A stretch of DNA of 64,000 nt from Biscogniauxia marginata (lineage: Eukaryota > Ascomycota > Sordariomycetes > Xylariales > Xylariaceae), in assembly GCA_022695795.1 (NCBI GenBank), contig MU404072.1, positions 373,864 through 437,863 on the forward strand, in the 5' to 3' direction. Shown here one piece after another: positions 1 through 11,845 of this stretch (the stretch's first letter is position 1; each line of letters opens with the position of its first letter). A program made the position numbers and the translations under genes. Under the pieces are notes generated by a model. That model was not told the DNA's origin and made no database searches. It saw nothing but the letters and a program-made list of their open reading frames with translations.

Positions 1-2215
1 AGAGACGGCAAAGAATTATATAAGAATAATGCCCAACTCAGGCAGCGACATAAGAGAGCATCCGAGCCCTGCGAAATTTGCCTTCCGGATATAAAAGCGG
101 CGGCGGCGTGGTTTGGCTCACTTAAGCCCGCCCGGATCGGTCACCGACTTACACCTCCAGCACGAATTATCTGCTGTCGGTATACCTAAAGTACCGCACA
201 TATTGATTGGTATCTGGCCGGTTGCCAATTAACTCCTCTGTCGCCGTCCCTACTCTCATCGAAGGATAAGTAGGACAAGACAAGACGAGGCAATCGAAAG
301 GGTGGCAAAACACGAGGTAGGACAAGATAGAATCGAACCTACATATTGAACGGCAGTATCACGTTGCCCGCTAAGGGTGATGGCCCCGATAGCGACAACC
401 TTCCCCGCGGATGCCTTCATTCCCCGGGCATGCATATACTACCAAGGAGTATATGTATGTCACGTAGAAAGGTGCCAATTGATGCATGTACAGCTGTAGA
501 TAGCTAGATATATAGGTAGATATCATTGTGAACTACCTGTTAGAACACAATATCTATACGCCTTCGTGTCGTACATAGTAGTCAGGTAGCCGCACGCACA
601 TAACCTCGCAAATCACGTCTTGCAGTTTGTCATACTCTCATCAGGTCGCCCTGTTATGCGGGTATGATCCTGGTTTACATAGAATATAGGACTTCCCCAG
701 CTAGTACGCATGTGCGAAGGTGTCTGAAGTACGTAACTGTGTAACCCCCTAACCAAGTCAACCTACATATATGGATTACCCCGGCGTTCTGAAAAACGAC
801 TACCGGTACCGGGTAAGGCGTGGTAGGGTAGAGTAGGGTAAGGTGAGACTGGTAACATTTGCACCTTGACCCACGAGTCCTACGTATATGATGACGATGA
901 GGCTCTTATGGCGGGTTTTCTCACCTGCCTATTCGCAAACAAACTACCTAACTCACATGTATTACGAAGAGAGAGAGCTAAAGCAGCTATCGGGTTGGTC
1001 ATCTGAATTTCAAATCGGATCCCGAGAGCAACGAGAAAAAGGGGCGCGAAGCAAACACAATTCACACTGGCAAACCAACCAAGCAAGGGCGGAAACCTCG
1101 GGATGAGAAGATCATGCTAACCAGCCAACCTAACTGACTATACATCCTTACTCGACGTAAGCTAACTGCTCCCCCCTTGTTCACCGAACTTACCTACCTG
1201 TAGACAGACCCCAGTTGACCGAGGTGAGAGAGAAAGCGAGAGACAGAGAGAAGTTGAGCCTCCACATTTGAACATAATTACTACCTACGGATGAATAAAC
1301 CGACTTACACTAATTAGCAACCCCCCAAAAGAATCATGTGGTCTTTCTGACCGACGAGGCTGTGTACAGTACGACCTATTACACTAACCCGCCTAACTAA
1401 CCGAGTAATAAGTAATCGTCCATATACCAGCACTAGAGCAAAAAAAAAAAAAAAATCCAACCCACGCACGAAACCATGTGACTTATTAACCGCACTAGCC
1501 CCTTAGCCTAGGCATATGTTGGATCTAGAAGTTTTCTAGAACATCCGGGGAAAAGGGAATCGGAACCAATAATGGAAGAGAATACCTTATGTACCTACCT
1601 ATCTACTCAGCCCCCTTCTCTCCCTAAACGCCTACCTAGAGGGAGAATAAATAATACACTAATGATAACAATAAAAATCATTATATACCTATGTAATCCC
1701 AAGGGCGCATGACTAATTCAATTGTCTCGATTCATTTACCGATTGGGCCGGAACCCTAAACATCCAGCCTCGAAATTGAACAAAGGGGGTACCTACAATA
1801 CCTAACGTCTGACAACATCGACAAGATTTGGGGGCCGGAAAAAAACAAAAACAAGAACAAAACCCCAAGCCAATAAAAAGGAACTAAAACAGAAAAAAAA
1901 TAATAATAAAAGAATCAAGGCTCTCGAAGTTCGAAAAACGTATGACTGACTGATTGGCCACTTCGTAATAATAAATCATGATTAGGTAGGCTCAAACATA
2001 TGTCTAGACCTAGACCTACCTATGTAGACCAAGCCAGCCACAAGATGACTTCCAAGTAAAACTACCTACACAGCTAGCTAGCTGCCTTACTACACGACCC
2101 AGGAAAGAAAAAAAACAAAATCAAGCCTCTCCGTAACTTTTTTGAGGGGAACAATACGCCCGATTCTAGTGCCTCCAAAACCCCCCCCCTTTTTTCTTCT
2201 TCTTTTCTTTTTCAT
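1..2215. other. Intergenic DNA without a supported gene
   Basis: No open reading frame here resembles a protein family. The sequence is rich in ACCTA/TAGGT-type short motifs, contains a run of about 15 A near 1440 and a pyrimidine-rich stretch near 2180-2215 just past the stop codon of the minus-strand gene. Short ORFs around 880-1106 occur on both strands over the same bases, which is what random sequence gives. Confidence 0.6.
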
Positions 2216-5087
2216 TCAAATGATGATCCTCTCCAACGAGTAAGCTCCGACTTGACGGCTGATGAGAAGTCCTGTCTCACGCTTGGATCTGGGTACGATC
2301 TCGCCGCCCGACACGACCTTGTGGGACGAGATCCTCTCAAACGCGGGCCTGAGGCCTAGGGGCAGCGCGTCGTCCATCGGTTCCCTGATGCGGATGGAGA
2401 TCGGCTTGATCTTCGCTGCCCTCGCTACCCTGTTGTTACCTGCTCCTCTCCCTTCTCTTGTCTTCTTTCTCGTAGACGGTGGCGATGACAACTTGAAAAA
2501 CTTTACCGCCTCGCCGACTACTCCGCGCAGGTAGGTGGCCTCCTCGATGCCTTCCAAGGCCGCGCTGACTTCGAGTTTCAGCGAGGCCATGAAGTCGCCC
2601 GAGTCGTCGCTCGCTAGCATGGCATCGTTGAGCAGCCAGCCGCCGGGCCCAATCGAGTCCACACAACGCCCGAGTAGGTCCGCGAGGAGCTTGATGACGC
2701 CATCCGGCGGTGCGTCGAGAGACGTATCCCTCTCAAAGTCGGTGCTGTCCAAGTAGCGAGACGTCCACCCGCCCTTAACCAGCTCGACGCGTAGCAGATG
2801 AACAAGGGATAGAATCTCCTCGGGTTTGAACGTAGACCGCAAGGCCTTGATCGTAGATATGCCCGAGCATTTGCCAAGTTTGACAAAAGCCACGCTGAGG
2901 CCCGTCCTATGGATACGCGCATCTTCGCTGAGATACGAGACGGCTTTTTCAATCTCATGTTCGAGATCATCTAATTCCATCCCGATTTTTTCGTTCTCGA
3001 TTTCATCAATCCCATTCGTAGTCTGCTCAGTTGCGCCTTCGGTGGGAAGCTTGGGGGGAGGTTTCCTAGGATCCTGGACTAGCTCAAAGCTCCTCATAAT
3101 TGTACGTAGACCAAGAAGTAATTCAGTGACACCTATTTTGGTAGTAGAGAGATAGGCCACCAGGAACTCGAGTGACGGGTCGATGTCGGCAAGACGTGTG
3201 ACCAGCTGTTCAGCTAGAAAGGAATCTGCTTGTTCCGCCGCACCAAGGCTTTCTCGGAAAGCCGCCTTCACATTTGACAAGGTCAAGTGTCCAGCATCCA
3301 CAAGGTAACACACCACGTTGCTTTTTGGGAGTTGGCATGTTAGTCGAGGAATAGTCAAATCGCCTGGAGGGCCTTCATTCCACCGGAACACCCGGCTAAT
3401 GGCGTACAATATCCACCGCCTGTCAACCCAAGGGTATTTTCTGCGCTTTTTCGGCCATTGCCAAGATGGAAAGTCTTTGGGCGTATTATCATCACTCACC
3501 CCATTGGGAACCTGGGAGTTGTTGACCCGAAGGCCAAACTTCTTAGCTAAGAGTTTTTCGAAACCATACATATCGTTGGCATTGAGGAGGCTATCAGCCC
3601 GTGCTTCGTTTTCGATCCACTTTTGCCAGTAGTCTCCCTGGATGGTACCTGGAAGATAATTGGTGAATACAGACTTCTCCGGAAGCTGTCTTGAAACTTG
3701 AGTTGAGGTTCTTTTTGCTGTCCGAAGCCCACGCCCAATGGAGTCAATCAGCAGTCCCTCGGCCCGGCGTTTTGTACTTCGCTTCCTAGGCACCTCGAGT
3801 TGGATTGCCACCAAATTAGAGTCGACGATCGCGACAGCGAGTTCCATAGGGGAGAAGTAAGCAACTAGCCGGCAGGACGATGGGGTCTTATCATCGTTTG
3901 TTTGGGACTGTGCTTGACCATCAAGATCGATTTCAACCGTGTCTTGTAAAGACCTAAACACGGGATTGTAAATGTTGAGTTGGCTATTTGTCGCGCAGAG
4001 AAGAGAATTCTTGCTAAGGTGAAGAAACGACGTTGTCCCTTCAAGCTCCATTGTGGTAGAAGCACTTTTGAGAGAACTAGCTGTCAAGTCGTGCATGGTA
4101 AAAGTCTGCTTTCGAAGCTCCAGCAGAGTCCCCGTTCGGGGATCAAGATGGTAGTGAGAGTCGGTATCCCCTCGTCCTGGTGGGGTTAGTATCGGTAACG
4201 TATGTAGCTGGACGATGCCTTGTTGAAGCAGACCAACAATATGGATATGCCGATTCTTCTGCTCGACGGAACCAGAGCTTGAAACGAGTATGAGAACTTC
4301 ACCATCATCGGCTACGCCTTGCGCCGCGCTTAGCAAGTGGCTAAAAGCTGTGCCATCACCTTTAAATAGGCCTTTGATGACTTCTGAAATCGGCGAAGGA
4401 CGGCAAAAGTCAATCTTGAAGTTCGCTTTGGAGGCCCTAGCAAGATCTTGCTGCAACACGGAGGGGGTCGACGTCCACTTCGTCTGCAGGTTCTCGAGGT
4501 CCAGAGAAGTGACAGTTCCATTTTCTCTTACCACCAAGAGCTCTTCTTCTTGCGTGGCACTACTGCCATCGGTTGACGTGTTTGCTGACAAGACAGGTGC
4601 GAGACACACGACTGATGGGCCTTGACCCAGGGACACTGAATGGGTACTCGAGGTTGTCTTGCCTGCCAGATCCACGTAGTCCTTGAATAAATTGACCTCG
4701 TGTCTCTGGGAATCATTCGTAGCGGCGTAGGTGTATCTCGCGATCTCCTTTGTCTCCCCTACCCTTCGTCGAATCGTAGTTATCGGACAAGAGATGCGGG
4801 ACTGGGGCGGAATAGGGTACGAGGTGATAAGCCTTGCGGACGAAACCTGGGGAAAGGATAAGTATGTAAAGCTAGCTAGAGGCATGAACACGAAGCATCC
4901 CTACATCGTATATATTGATCGCCTCTCCGTCAATTCCCACACTTAGCTCGGTTCTTCTCTTTCTCTTCCGCGAGCCAGGCTTAGATCCGTAAACTTCGCC
5001 GACGACGTAGCGGCCAGTAGTCGGGTCAAGCGGCCGAGGTAGAGTATTCAGCACATAGGGCTTCTGGGCCTGAAAGTGCGAAGCCAT
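2216..5087 (-). CDS. utp8: Utp8-type nucleolar WD/beta-propeller protein (U3 snoRNP / t-UTP)
   Basis: Two exons on the minus strand: 5087-4905 and 4846-2216, with a 58-bp GT-AG intron (4904-4847). The joined protein is about 937 residues. The N-terminus (MASHFQAQKPYVLNTLPRP, then VGEVYGSKPGSRKRKR and LSVGIDGEAINIYDVSSARL) matches my recollection of the opening of fungal Utp8 beta-propeller proteins. The middle contains a basic KKRRKYPWVDRRW segment and the C-terminus is basic (SPPSTRKKTREGRGAG). Utp8 belongs to the t-UTP/UtpA subcomplex that links rDNA transcription to early 18S rRNA processing in the nucleolus; it is also implicated in tRNA export in yeast. The protein is longer than yeast Utp8, as expected in filamentous fungi. 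The start was chosen because splicing keeps the family N-terminus in frame. It is divergent from elg1 across a 570-bp promoter. The family call rests on recalled similarity; a generic WD-repeat nucleolar protein is the alternative. Confidence 0.78.
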
Positions 5088-5657
5088 TCTGTGAGTGAAA
5101 TTGGCTGTTGCCGTCGGTGAAGCTATCGCGGCAAAATACTTGTAAGTAGTAGCCTTGTAAATGTTTTCTCTCCAAGTCGGGAGCTTGCCGCAGGAAGAAA
5201 AAAAAAAGTTGGAGTCGGCGCTCGATGCGACAGCTTCCGACGCTAAGCTGTGAAATGCACCTCCCACCTCTTGGCATATCAGGTACGTACCCTAAGTACC
5301 TAAGTACCTAGCGTAGGTAGGCAGTGTGAGGTAATGCAAATGCACTTAAAGTGGGCAGTCGCGGTGGACGCGCTTGTCAAACGCGACTCTGCATCTCAAT
5401 CGTCGATATCGACTTCGACTTCGACTTTTCTGCATGTACGTCTGTACTTGACATGCTCATTTGCATGCCTCAACACAAATATCTAGTAGCTTTCTTTCTA
5501 CGAGTTTCCAACAATTTGAGTCTCTATATCGTGTTCTGCCTAAATGGGGTTTTATTTTTTATTTACCAATAATGGCTGGCAATCTCTGTTGATGCTACCG
5601 TAATTTTTCCCATGATTCTCGGAACTTATACACAATCACGTTCATAGCGCTCCCGCT
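5088..5657. promoter_or_regulatory. Divergent promoter between utp8 and elg1
   Basis: This 570-bp gap separates two start codons that point away from each other, so it must hold both promoters. It contains a run of near-repeats of AAGTACCTA at 5290-5310 and T-rich tracts near 5550-5570. No clear TATA box is positioned for either gene, which is normal for housekeeping genes in filamentous fungi. Confidence 0.5.
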
Positions 5658-8600
5658 ATGGACCAAGATAGCAACAGCATCAGGATGGAAAACCCCAAGA
5701 TCCACCCCTTCTTTGTTGCGCCAAAGACTTTACCTAAGGGCGACATTGATGCCGTGACACCAGTTACTCCCGATCCGTCGTGCAGTCCTGGATCGGACCC
5801 ATCACTCGAGCCTACCGACAGCAACCGGATAACGAGCGAGCGCAAAAGGAAGCGCCGAAAAACAGATCCCTCTGCCGATACAAATCGTCATTCGTCGAGG
5901 GGGCCCAGGCCTAAGCGACAAGAACGAGCTCGAGCACCAAGCAGCCTTGGTGTGGCCAACCCTTCTGCACAGCTTGCTCCTGGACTAGATGGAGAAGAGC
6001 AACAACAGCCGGGGGTAGACTCTGATTCCTGTCAAGATGCCTTACTGTCACTAAACCAAGCACCACATCTACCGACCAATGGAGACAGCGTGCCGTCCGA
6101 CAAGAACGAGATCACCCAGTCGACACCTGCCGCAAAACCAAAGAAGTTGTTGAAATTCAACCCCAAAACGGGCACAATCGGTTCTCCACCAAAGGCCAAA
6201 CCGACCTTTCTGTCTGCAGACTCTATCTCTACGAAACCCGGTTCTAAACGAGGCCGGAAACCAAAGGCCCGTCTCGTGTTGCTACCCTACGGAGACGACG
6301 ACTCTTCGCGCGAACGAATCGGGCAGCAAATTGACAGCATTCTTTCCAGTCCTAGCGGAACTGCAAACGAACCTCCCAATCCTTTTGTCAACACTCCATC
6401 CTCAAGCCAGGGCTCGATCAAGCCTACAGTCAATGTAGGAACGCCCGAGACAGCGCCCGCAAAGACCACGACACCCAAGAAGCCAACCCATCCTTTTTTC
6501 CAGGGGAAGGCCAAAACGAGTTCTTCCAACACGGACGAGAAGCTAGGGGAAGCGGCGAAACCGGCTTCGAAGCGACAGACCATTTTTACATCTACACCCT
6601 GTTCTCCTAAGCATTCTCGATCAGCACCATCCAAATTCAACATCCCTCACATTGGCACGAGGGCTGGTGGATTAAAAATACCCGGTGCGCGATATCCAGC
6701 TTGGCCCTGGTCAGGAATAGTTCATGTTCGTGGTGACGCGCCCTCGATTCCAAGCACCGGTGACCGAAAGGACCTAGGAATGCTATCAAAGAGGCGCAAG
6801 GCGAAGGGACAGGAAATCCAACTCAGCGAGGAAGAGAGCATAATGTATCGGGTCACCGTGAACTTGAATATTGCCCAGCTAGTTGCGGAGCTCAAGGCCA
6901 CCAACCTAGAAGACTTCCGACCACCTGCGCCGCTGGTACGAATTCCCACCAGGCATTTCGAAAGCGGCAAGAAACTCCAAGAAAGGATCTCAAGCGAGCT
7001 ACGAACATGGTGTCGCACCAACAGGATAAAGACACATCCTGCAATTGCTCATGCATACGAATCTACCAAGACTGCACTGTCTGCCTTCGATAGGGCGACG
7101 TGTGAGACTGCTGCATGGGCGCAAAAGTATGCCCCTTCATCTGCTGATCGCGTGCTTCAGTGTGGTCGTGAAGCCGAGCTATTGCGAGACTGGCTCCAGA
7201 TGCTGAAGGTTCAGGCCGTAGACACCGGGCTCCCAGATGGCAGTTCCAAACCCAAGCTAGCTGCGCTGGGGAAGAAACGACGCAAACGGAAGAAGCTGGA
7301 AGGGTTTGTAGTATCCAGCGACGACGAGGCGAATGAGATGGGGGAAATATCCGAATCAGAATTGGACTGGTCACCAAATGGAATTCAGGGGAGTTCACGG
7401 AGGACAGTCGTACGATCTATCGACACGTTTCGCAACTCAAAAGATCCTGGACGCCTAACCAATGCAGTTGTTCTCAGCGGTCCCCACGGCTGTGGCAAGA
7501 CAGCGGCCGTGTACGCTATTGCGAAAGAGTTGGACTTCGAAATATTCGAAATCAACCCAGGGGCACGAAGAAACGGTAGAGACATCCTTGAAAAAGTCGG
7601 GGATATGACACGCAACCACCTTGTCCAACAACAAAAGAAAGAGGATATCCAGGAAGAGGCTCCGGCGGAGGATGAGGTGTTCCGAGACTTGAAGTCTGGC
7701 AAGCAGGGCATGATGACCTCGTTTTTTAAACCTCAGACCGCCAAATCCGACAAGACAAGCACGAAGCTCGACCGCCCGTCCACAACTGAGTCTTGCAGCT
7801 CAAAGGAGTCTAAGAGACAAAGTAAGAACCAGAAGCAGTCCCTCATCTTGCTAGAAGAGGTTGATATTCTCTACGAGGAGGACAAACAATTTTGGGCCAC
7901 GATTATCTCCATGGTCTCACAGTCAAAGCGCCCTTTCATCATGACCTGCAACGATGAGACCTTGGTTCCACTGCAAAATCTGAGCTTGCATGGGATTTTC
8001 CGCTTCTCCAGTCCCCCCAAAGACCTTGCGGTTGACCTGTTGCTCTTGATCGCCGCAAATGAGGGGCATGCCCTTCGCAGGCATCCAGTCGAGACGCTAT
8101 ATGATTCACGTGGTCATGATCTCCGTGCCTCTATCACAGAGCTTAACTACTGGTGTCAGATCGGGGTCGGAGATATCCAAGGTGGTTTTAACTGGTTTTT
8201 CCCCAGATGGCCAAAAGGCAGTGATGTTGATGAGGAAGGTAACATCATTCGGGTAATCAGCCAGGACACATATCATGCAGGCATGGGCTGGCTTAATCGA
8301 GACTCTTCTGTTGCGGAGTCGGCGCCACATTCGGTCGAGGAAGAACTACATCACCAAACCTGGGATTTCTGGGGTCTTGATGTCTTCGACTCGAGCAAAT
8401 CTCAAGGATTCTCGTCCTGGGCTACAAAAGTCACTGAGCCGGGATGTTCTGCTGTGGATCGGCTGGCCATTTTAGAGTCAGTTGATGCGTTTGCTGAGCT
8501 AATGAGCGACTGTGATCTCTTTGGCACACATCTGCCTCCCACATCACACCAGATTTCTATGGATGCTACAATACCAAGTATTCCAGCAAAGAGCAGAGAC

Positions 8601-9269
8601 GATTACACTATCGGCCGCCAGCTTCTGGAGGTTACACCTCTAGATCATGCTAATACTACTTCGTCAGACTTTTCAGCTACACTGAGAAACCTTGCTCAGA
8701 AACAGTTGCAAACCGATCAGCCAGTCCATGGGAGGCCACCCCCCTTCCAACCTCTAGATGAGTGCCGAGCTATAGCAGAAATTGAGCATCACCTGAGTGG
8801 TTCTTTAGAAGAAGAGCCAGGACTAGCCCGCTTAGACTTGAGCATCGCGTTTGACCCCATTGCGGTCTCGGAAAAGACGATGGCGGGTAGTTATCTGGAT
8901 CCTTCAGTCTTTGACAGAACCATGAACATGATCATCCTAGATATAGCCCCTTATATACGCAGCATCGTGGCATATGATCAACGTCTTCAGCAAGAGCGCC
9001 GTAATCGCAGTAGCCTTCTTAGTGAGGGCGGACAGCCTGGCAGGAAGCGGATGCGTACTACAAGAAGCGCATACTCGGCCCTAGAAGGCGGCTCCCGAGC
9101 AAGTACAAGACGGGAATGGTATTTCTCAGCTGACCTGAACCCCCATCTTGTCATGTGCACTGGTGGAGTGGGGTGGAATGAGCTCGTCAATCGGGTAGTA
9201 GAAGAGCAGGGCGTTAGAGGTAGCAGCGAGCAAAGTCTTGATACAGCAACAGACTCTAGTTCCGAGTGA
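5658..9269 (+). CDS. elg1: Elg1/ATAD5-type AAA+ clamp unloader
   Basis: Intronless ORF of 1203 residues. The N-terminal half is a low-complexity, basic/serine-rich tail with two HPFF motifs (IHPFFVAPK near residue 16 and THPFFQGK near 275). The AAA+ module starts near residue 590: Walker A GPHGCGKT at 608-615, then a Walker B-like strand LILLEEVD at 729-736 in which the usual DE is EE, as is common in the Rad24/Elg1 branch. Between them, residues 683-690 read QGMMTSFF, a textbook PCNA-interacting peptide (Qxx[MIL]xxFF) inside a lysine-rich insertion. Elg1 forms an RFC-like complex with Rfc2-5 that removes PCNA from DNA after replication; loss disturbs genome stability and telomere length. The length and the long N-tail fit filamentous-fungal Elg1. 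Rad24 is less likely because of the HPFF/PIP motifs and the long N-terminal tail. Confidence 0.88.
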   Translation: MDQDSNSIRMENPKIHPFFVAPKTLPKGDIDAVTPVTPDPSCSPGSDPSLEPTDSNRITSERKRKRRKTDPSADTNRHSSRGPRPKRQERARAPSSLGVANPSAQLAPGLDGEEQQQPGVDSDSCQDALLSLNQAPHLPTNGDSVPSDKNEITQSTPAAKPKKLLKFNPKTGTIGSPPKAKPTFLSADSISTKPGSKRGRKPKARLVLLPYGDDDSSRERIGQQIDSILSSPSGTANEPPNPFVNTPSSSQGSIKPTVNVGTPETAPAKTTTPKKPTHPFFQGKAKTSSSNTDEKLGEAAKPASKRQTIFTSTPCSPKHSRSAPSKFNIPHIGTRAGGLKIPGARYPAWPWSGIVHVRGDAPSIPSTGDRKDLGMLSKRRKAKGQEIQLSEEESIMYRVTVNLNIAQLVAELKATNLEDFRPPAPLVRIPTRHFESGKKLQERISSELRTWCRTNRIKTHPAIAHAYESTKTALSAFDRATCETAAWAQKYAPSSADRVLQCGREAELLRDWLQMLKVQAVDTGLPDGSSKPKLAALGKKRRKRKKLEGFVVSSDDEANEMGEISESELDWSPNGIQGSSRRTVVRSIDTFRNSKDPGRLTNAVVLSGPHGCGKTAAVYAIAKELDFEIFEINPGARRNGRDILEKVGDMTRNHLVQQQKKEDIQEEAPAEDEVFRDLKSGKQGMMTSFFKPQTAKSDKTSTKLDRPSTTESCSSKESKRQSKNQKQSLILLEEVDILYEEDKQFWATIISMVSQSKRPFIMTCNDETLVPLQNLSLHGIFRFSSPPKDLAVDLLLLIAANEGHALRRHPVETLYDSRGHDLRASITELNYWCQIGVGDIQGGFNWFFPRWPKGSDVDEEGNIIRVISQDTYHAGMGWLNRDSSVAESAPHSVEEELHHQTWDFWGLDVFDSSKSQGFSSWATKVTEPGCSAVDRLAILESVDAFAELMSDCDLFGTHLPPTSHQISMDATIPSIPAKSRDDYTIGRQLLEVTPLDHANTTSSDFSATLRNLAQKQLQTDQPVHGRPPPFQPLDECRAIAEIEHHLSGSLEEEPGLARLDLSIAFDPIAVSEKTMAGSYLDPSVFDRTMNMIILDIAPYIRSIVAYDQRLQQERRNRSSLLSEGGQPGRKRMRTTRSAYSALEGGSRASTRREWYFSADLNPHLVMCTGGVGWNELVNRVVEEQGVRGSSEQSLDTATDSSSE

Positions 9270-9654
9270 ACTAGAACCCTCGGCAACACATGAAATATTA
9301 TTTTCAGCGTGTACATGCTCTTTTACCACGACACAGTCGGACAATGTCCGTGCCGATTCATGCGAAGTGCTGCGATGGAGTTTAGGTCATGATTGTGGTA
9401 GTATTACATGCGCTTGCATACGTACATATACGTGAATAGAAATGAACAGCACTGCGTTGATATTCACTTCTTTTAGAACTCTAAACTTCTCTTTACCATA
9501 TTTTGTCCTTATCCCAGCTATAAAGCTTTGTGACGAAAACTTAAAGGCCAAGACAGCTTCCTCTGTAACTTAGACTTACAGGCTAATAGGGGTATTGGTG
9601 TTATACCTAGACTTAGTGATTGGTTAACTTCCCATACCTAGGTACGGATCACGG
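9270..9654. other. Intergenic region downstream of elg1
   Basis: No gene seen. It holds a perfect palindrome TACCTAGGTA at 9635-9644, one of five in the window, all outside genes. Confidence 0.5.
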
Positions 9655-9921
9655 TCAAACCTTCTCACGAGCACAGAGACATTGCTTGCGCTTCATCTTG
9701 ACTAGGAGCGTCAAACTCATAAGAATACCGAGCCTGGCAAGGCCGATACCCATATAATATGCACCGCGGTATCCCCTTAACATATCCTTGGGATTTCTAG
9801 CCCCGGCGTCAACTTTGATCTCGACCGTGCCCGCGAAATCAAGTCGCAACGAGATGTTATTGTTCACCACCGTGTTGACCAGACTTGCCGCCATATTGCC
9901 ATAGGCGCGAGCGGGCGCCCA
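9655..9921 (-). pseudogene. Relic of an MFS multidrug transporter C-terminus
   Basis: The minus-strand reading AASLVNTVVNN, then LDFAGTVEIKVDAGARNP and LRGYRGAYYMGIGLARLGIL, resembles the last two transmembrane segments of fungal DHA-type MFS drug exporters, which typically read AASLVNTVVNYSIS and YRGAWYMGIGLAGLG. Only about 80 residues remain. There is no upstream coding sequence for the other helices, and the matching segment is followed by a short basic tail. Full-length proteins are about 500-580 residues, so this is a fragment of a dead or transposed gene. A recent ORF retaining function is very unlikely. Confidence 0.5.
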
Positions 9922-10346
9922 ATTTCCAGATTAGCTGAGCTTAGCGAGGCCTGTATTTTGATAACATCGACGTTTAATAGAACGGAAAATCAGAAGCAAC
10001 TATGATAAGACTACAACAACAGGCCGCTTATTAAGCTATAGACAAAAAATCACGGCAACTTGGTATATATTATGAGCAACAAGTTTGAGCTCAAACTTGA
10101 AGAACTATGGGTCGACTCCCTTGTTTCGATAGCTTTCTTGCTATAGCTCTGAAACTTTCACCGGCAATATGGACACTTAGGTAATCCCGTTAATGGAGTG
10201 CCTTTCCCCAAGAAAATGGAGCCTGTAATTGCTGTAGTAGCTACTGTTGTCTCTCTCTACCTACTCTATACTAGACAAATGTAACCGCAAATGCAACCGC
10301 CTTTCTTTATCCCTCTTGTATCCACCATGTCTATCAAAGTCACGTT
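9922..10346. other. Intergenic, no gene seen
   Basis: The stretch between the MFS relic and the SnoaL-like gene has no supported coding sequence, and its 3' part is presumably the 3' UTR of the minus-strand neighbour. Confidence 0.4.
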
Positions 10347-11216
10347 TTAGGCAGTCTCGTAGCCGACGATACGTTCTTGGCCAAATCCATCAAGACAGCC
10401 GGTACGGTGTCCTTTTCCATTGGACATACCACTACCAGCCGTCGTCGACAGATCGACGTCCTGTCCATCAAGCCATTGTTCCATCTTCTTGTACATGTCT
10501 ATCCACATTCTATGAGGAGATCCTGTCTCCGGCCCCTGGATGGTTGGTAGGAACTCATCAATCTGATGTCCTAGCATTCGCTGGGCTGCGCCGAGGTACC
10601 TGTAGCCTTCTGGGCACTTCTCGAGCACCTCTCTGGTAAAACACGGCACCGCCTTACCGTCGACCGGAACAACCTTGTCCTTGTCATAAATCAGCTTGAC
10701 GTACTTAACTCTCCATGCACCGGAATTTGGTTCCTGGAAGCAAAAGAAATGAAACCGGCAGTCGCAGTCCACGTCGAAAATGACGGGCTCGATACCTCTG
10801 TCGTCATCTCCCTTGATCGTGAAGCGTTGAGTGATTGTTGCCTTCATTTTGCCGACTGCTCGATGCGTAGATGAGTTGAGGTCTACCGCAGTTCCGCACT
10901 CTCGGTGCATGATGAAGTCGCCGTTGGACTTCCCCTCTTTCGACTTCTGAATGAAGTCATCGATACTCAGGCGTCTACTCCAGGCTAAAGGGGGTTGAGT
11001 CAGAATAATAACATATCGTCATGGTATCTATCACTGACTAGTCCAGACGTATGCGTCTTCACAGAAGAGGGATCGGAAGTTCTTCCATTCCGATGCGTCT
11101 CGATATACGGGCCATCCCTTGCATAGCTCTGAGACAGCTAGTCGACTTAATAGGTCGTTCTGCTGGCCGTTAATATGAGCATATAGCTGCGCCTGTGGAT
11201 CAATTGGTGAAGTCAT
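10347..11216 (-). CDS. SnoaL-like domain protein
   Basis: Two exons, 11216-11039 and 10984-10347, joined across a 54-bp intron (11038-10985) give about 271 residues. Splicing produces an uninterrupted VWTTWSRRLSIDDFIQ, which supports the boundaries. The order of elements fits a SnoaL_4-type cystatin-like alpha+beta cone: an N-terminal helix (SELCKGWPVYRDASEWKNF), the SLFCEDAYVWT strand region, a helix SIDDFIQKSKEG, and HRECGTAVDLN followed by strands (KATITQRFTI, DCDCRFHFFCF). Family members include scytalone dehydratase, ring hydroxylases and aromatic-acid cyclases. No cluster of biosynthetic genes surrounds it, so substrate and reaction cannot be named. The C-terminal 60 residues (GPETGSPHRMWIDMYKKMEQW) form an extension found in fungal homologues, as far as I recall. 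The gene sits about 420 bp from an AT-rich transposon block yet has intact codons. Confidence 0.7.
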
Positions 11217-11633
11217 GCTGAACAGGGCTTAGAGTGTCAGGTTTGGCAATAGCTGTATGGAGGGTTCGAGTCAAGCAGTCGACAGCGATGATAGTCGTCG
11301 TCTTGAACATAGAGGAAACCTTGACAGACTCGACTTCAAGAAACATTGGGCACCTGGAACTTTAAATAGTTTGTGCGTAACGAACACATATGTCAGATCC
11401 TTTCCCCTCCGAAGAACGGCGAGACCGTTACATTTGCCCATCAAGGTGGCTTCATTCACCGGCGTCCATAGGAGTGAATATGAAGCAGGGTTAGTCAGTA
11501 GATGCAAACAACTTCAGCCCCACAAGGGAAGCAAGTACGCGCTTCATCCTGTCTCATCAGTCGATCCATTCATTCACCATATCCCGAGGAGAGCACAGGG
11601 AGGAAGCCCGGTCCGGTGTCAACTGATAAGAGT
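11217..11633. other. Promoter-proximal intergenic sequence between the SnoaL-like gene and the transposon
   Basis: Short ORFs occur on both strands without family resemblance. Base composition is normal here and turns abruptly AT-rich beyond about 11690, which marks the element boundary. Confidence 0.4.
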
Positions 11634-11790
11634 GCTTCCCCGGAACGGTTATTTTCACCATATTTCTTGTTAGTTACACCTTATATTTATACCACTCTGC
11701 ACTATTAAACTAAACAAGGTATATTTATTTATATAAGTACTTAATTAATAATATAAGTGTAAAGGTTTTTTATGTTATTTTATAACGTAA

Positions 11791-11845
11791 AATATATAAC
11801 GTATTATATAATTAAGTAAATAAAACAAATTTACAAGCGAAAAAT
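11791..11845. repeat. Partial, decayed copy of the foldback element end
   Basis: These bases match the reverse complement of 13696-13741. TATATAACGTATTATATAA is shared exactly, followed by a related stretch with mostly transition differences (GCGAGTAAATAAAAT against TTAAGTAAATAAAAC). Confidence 0.5.

Noticed and set aside
310..410. tRNA-like B-box (GGTTCGATTC) on the minus strand
   Set aside because: No T-arm, anticodon arm or acceptor stem pairs around it.
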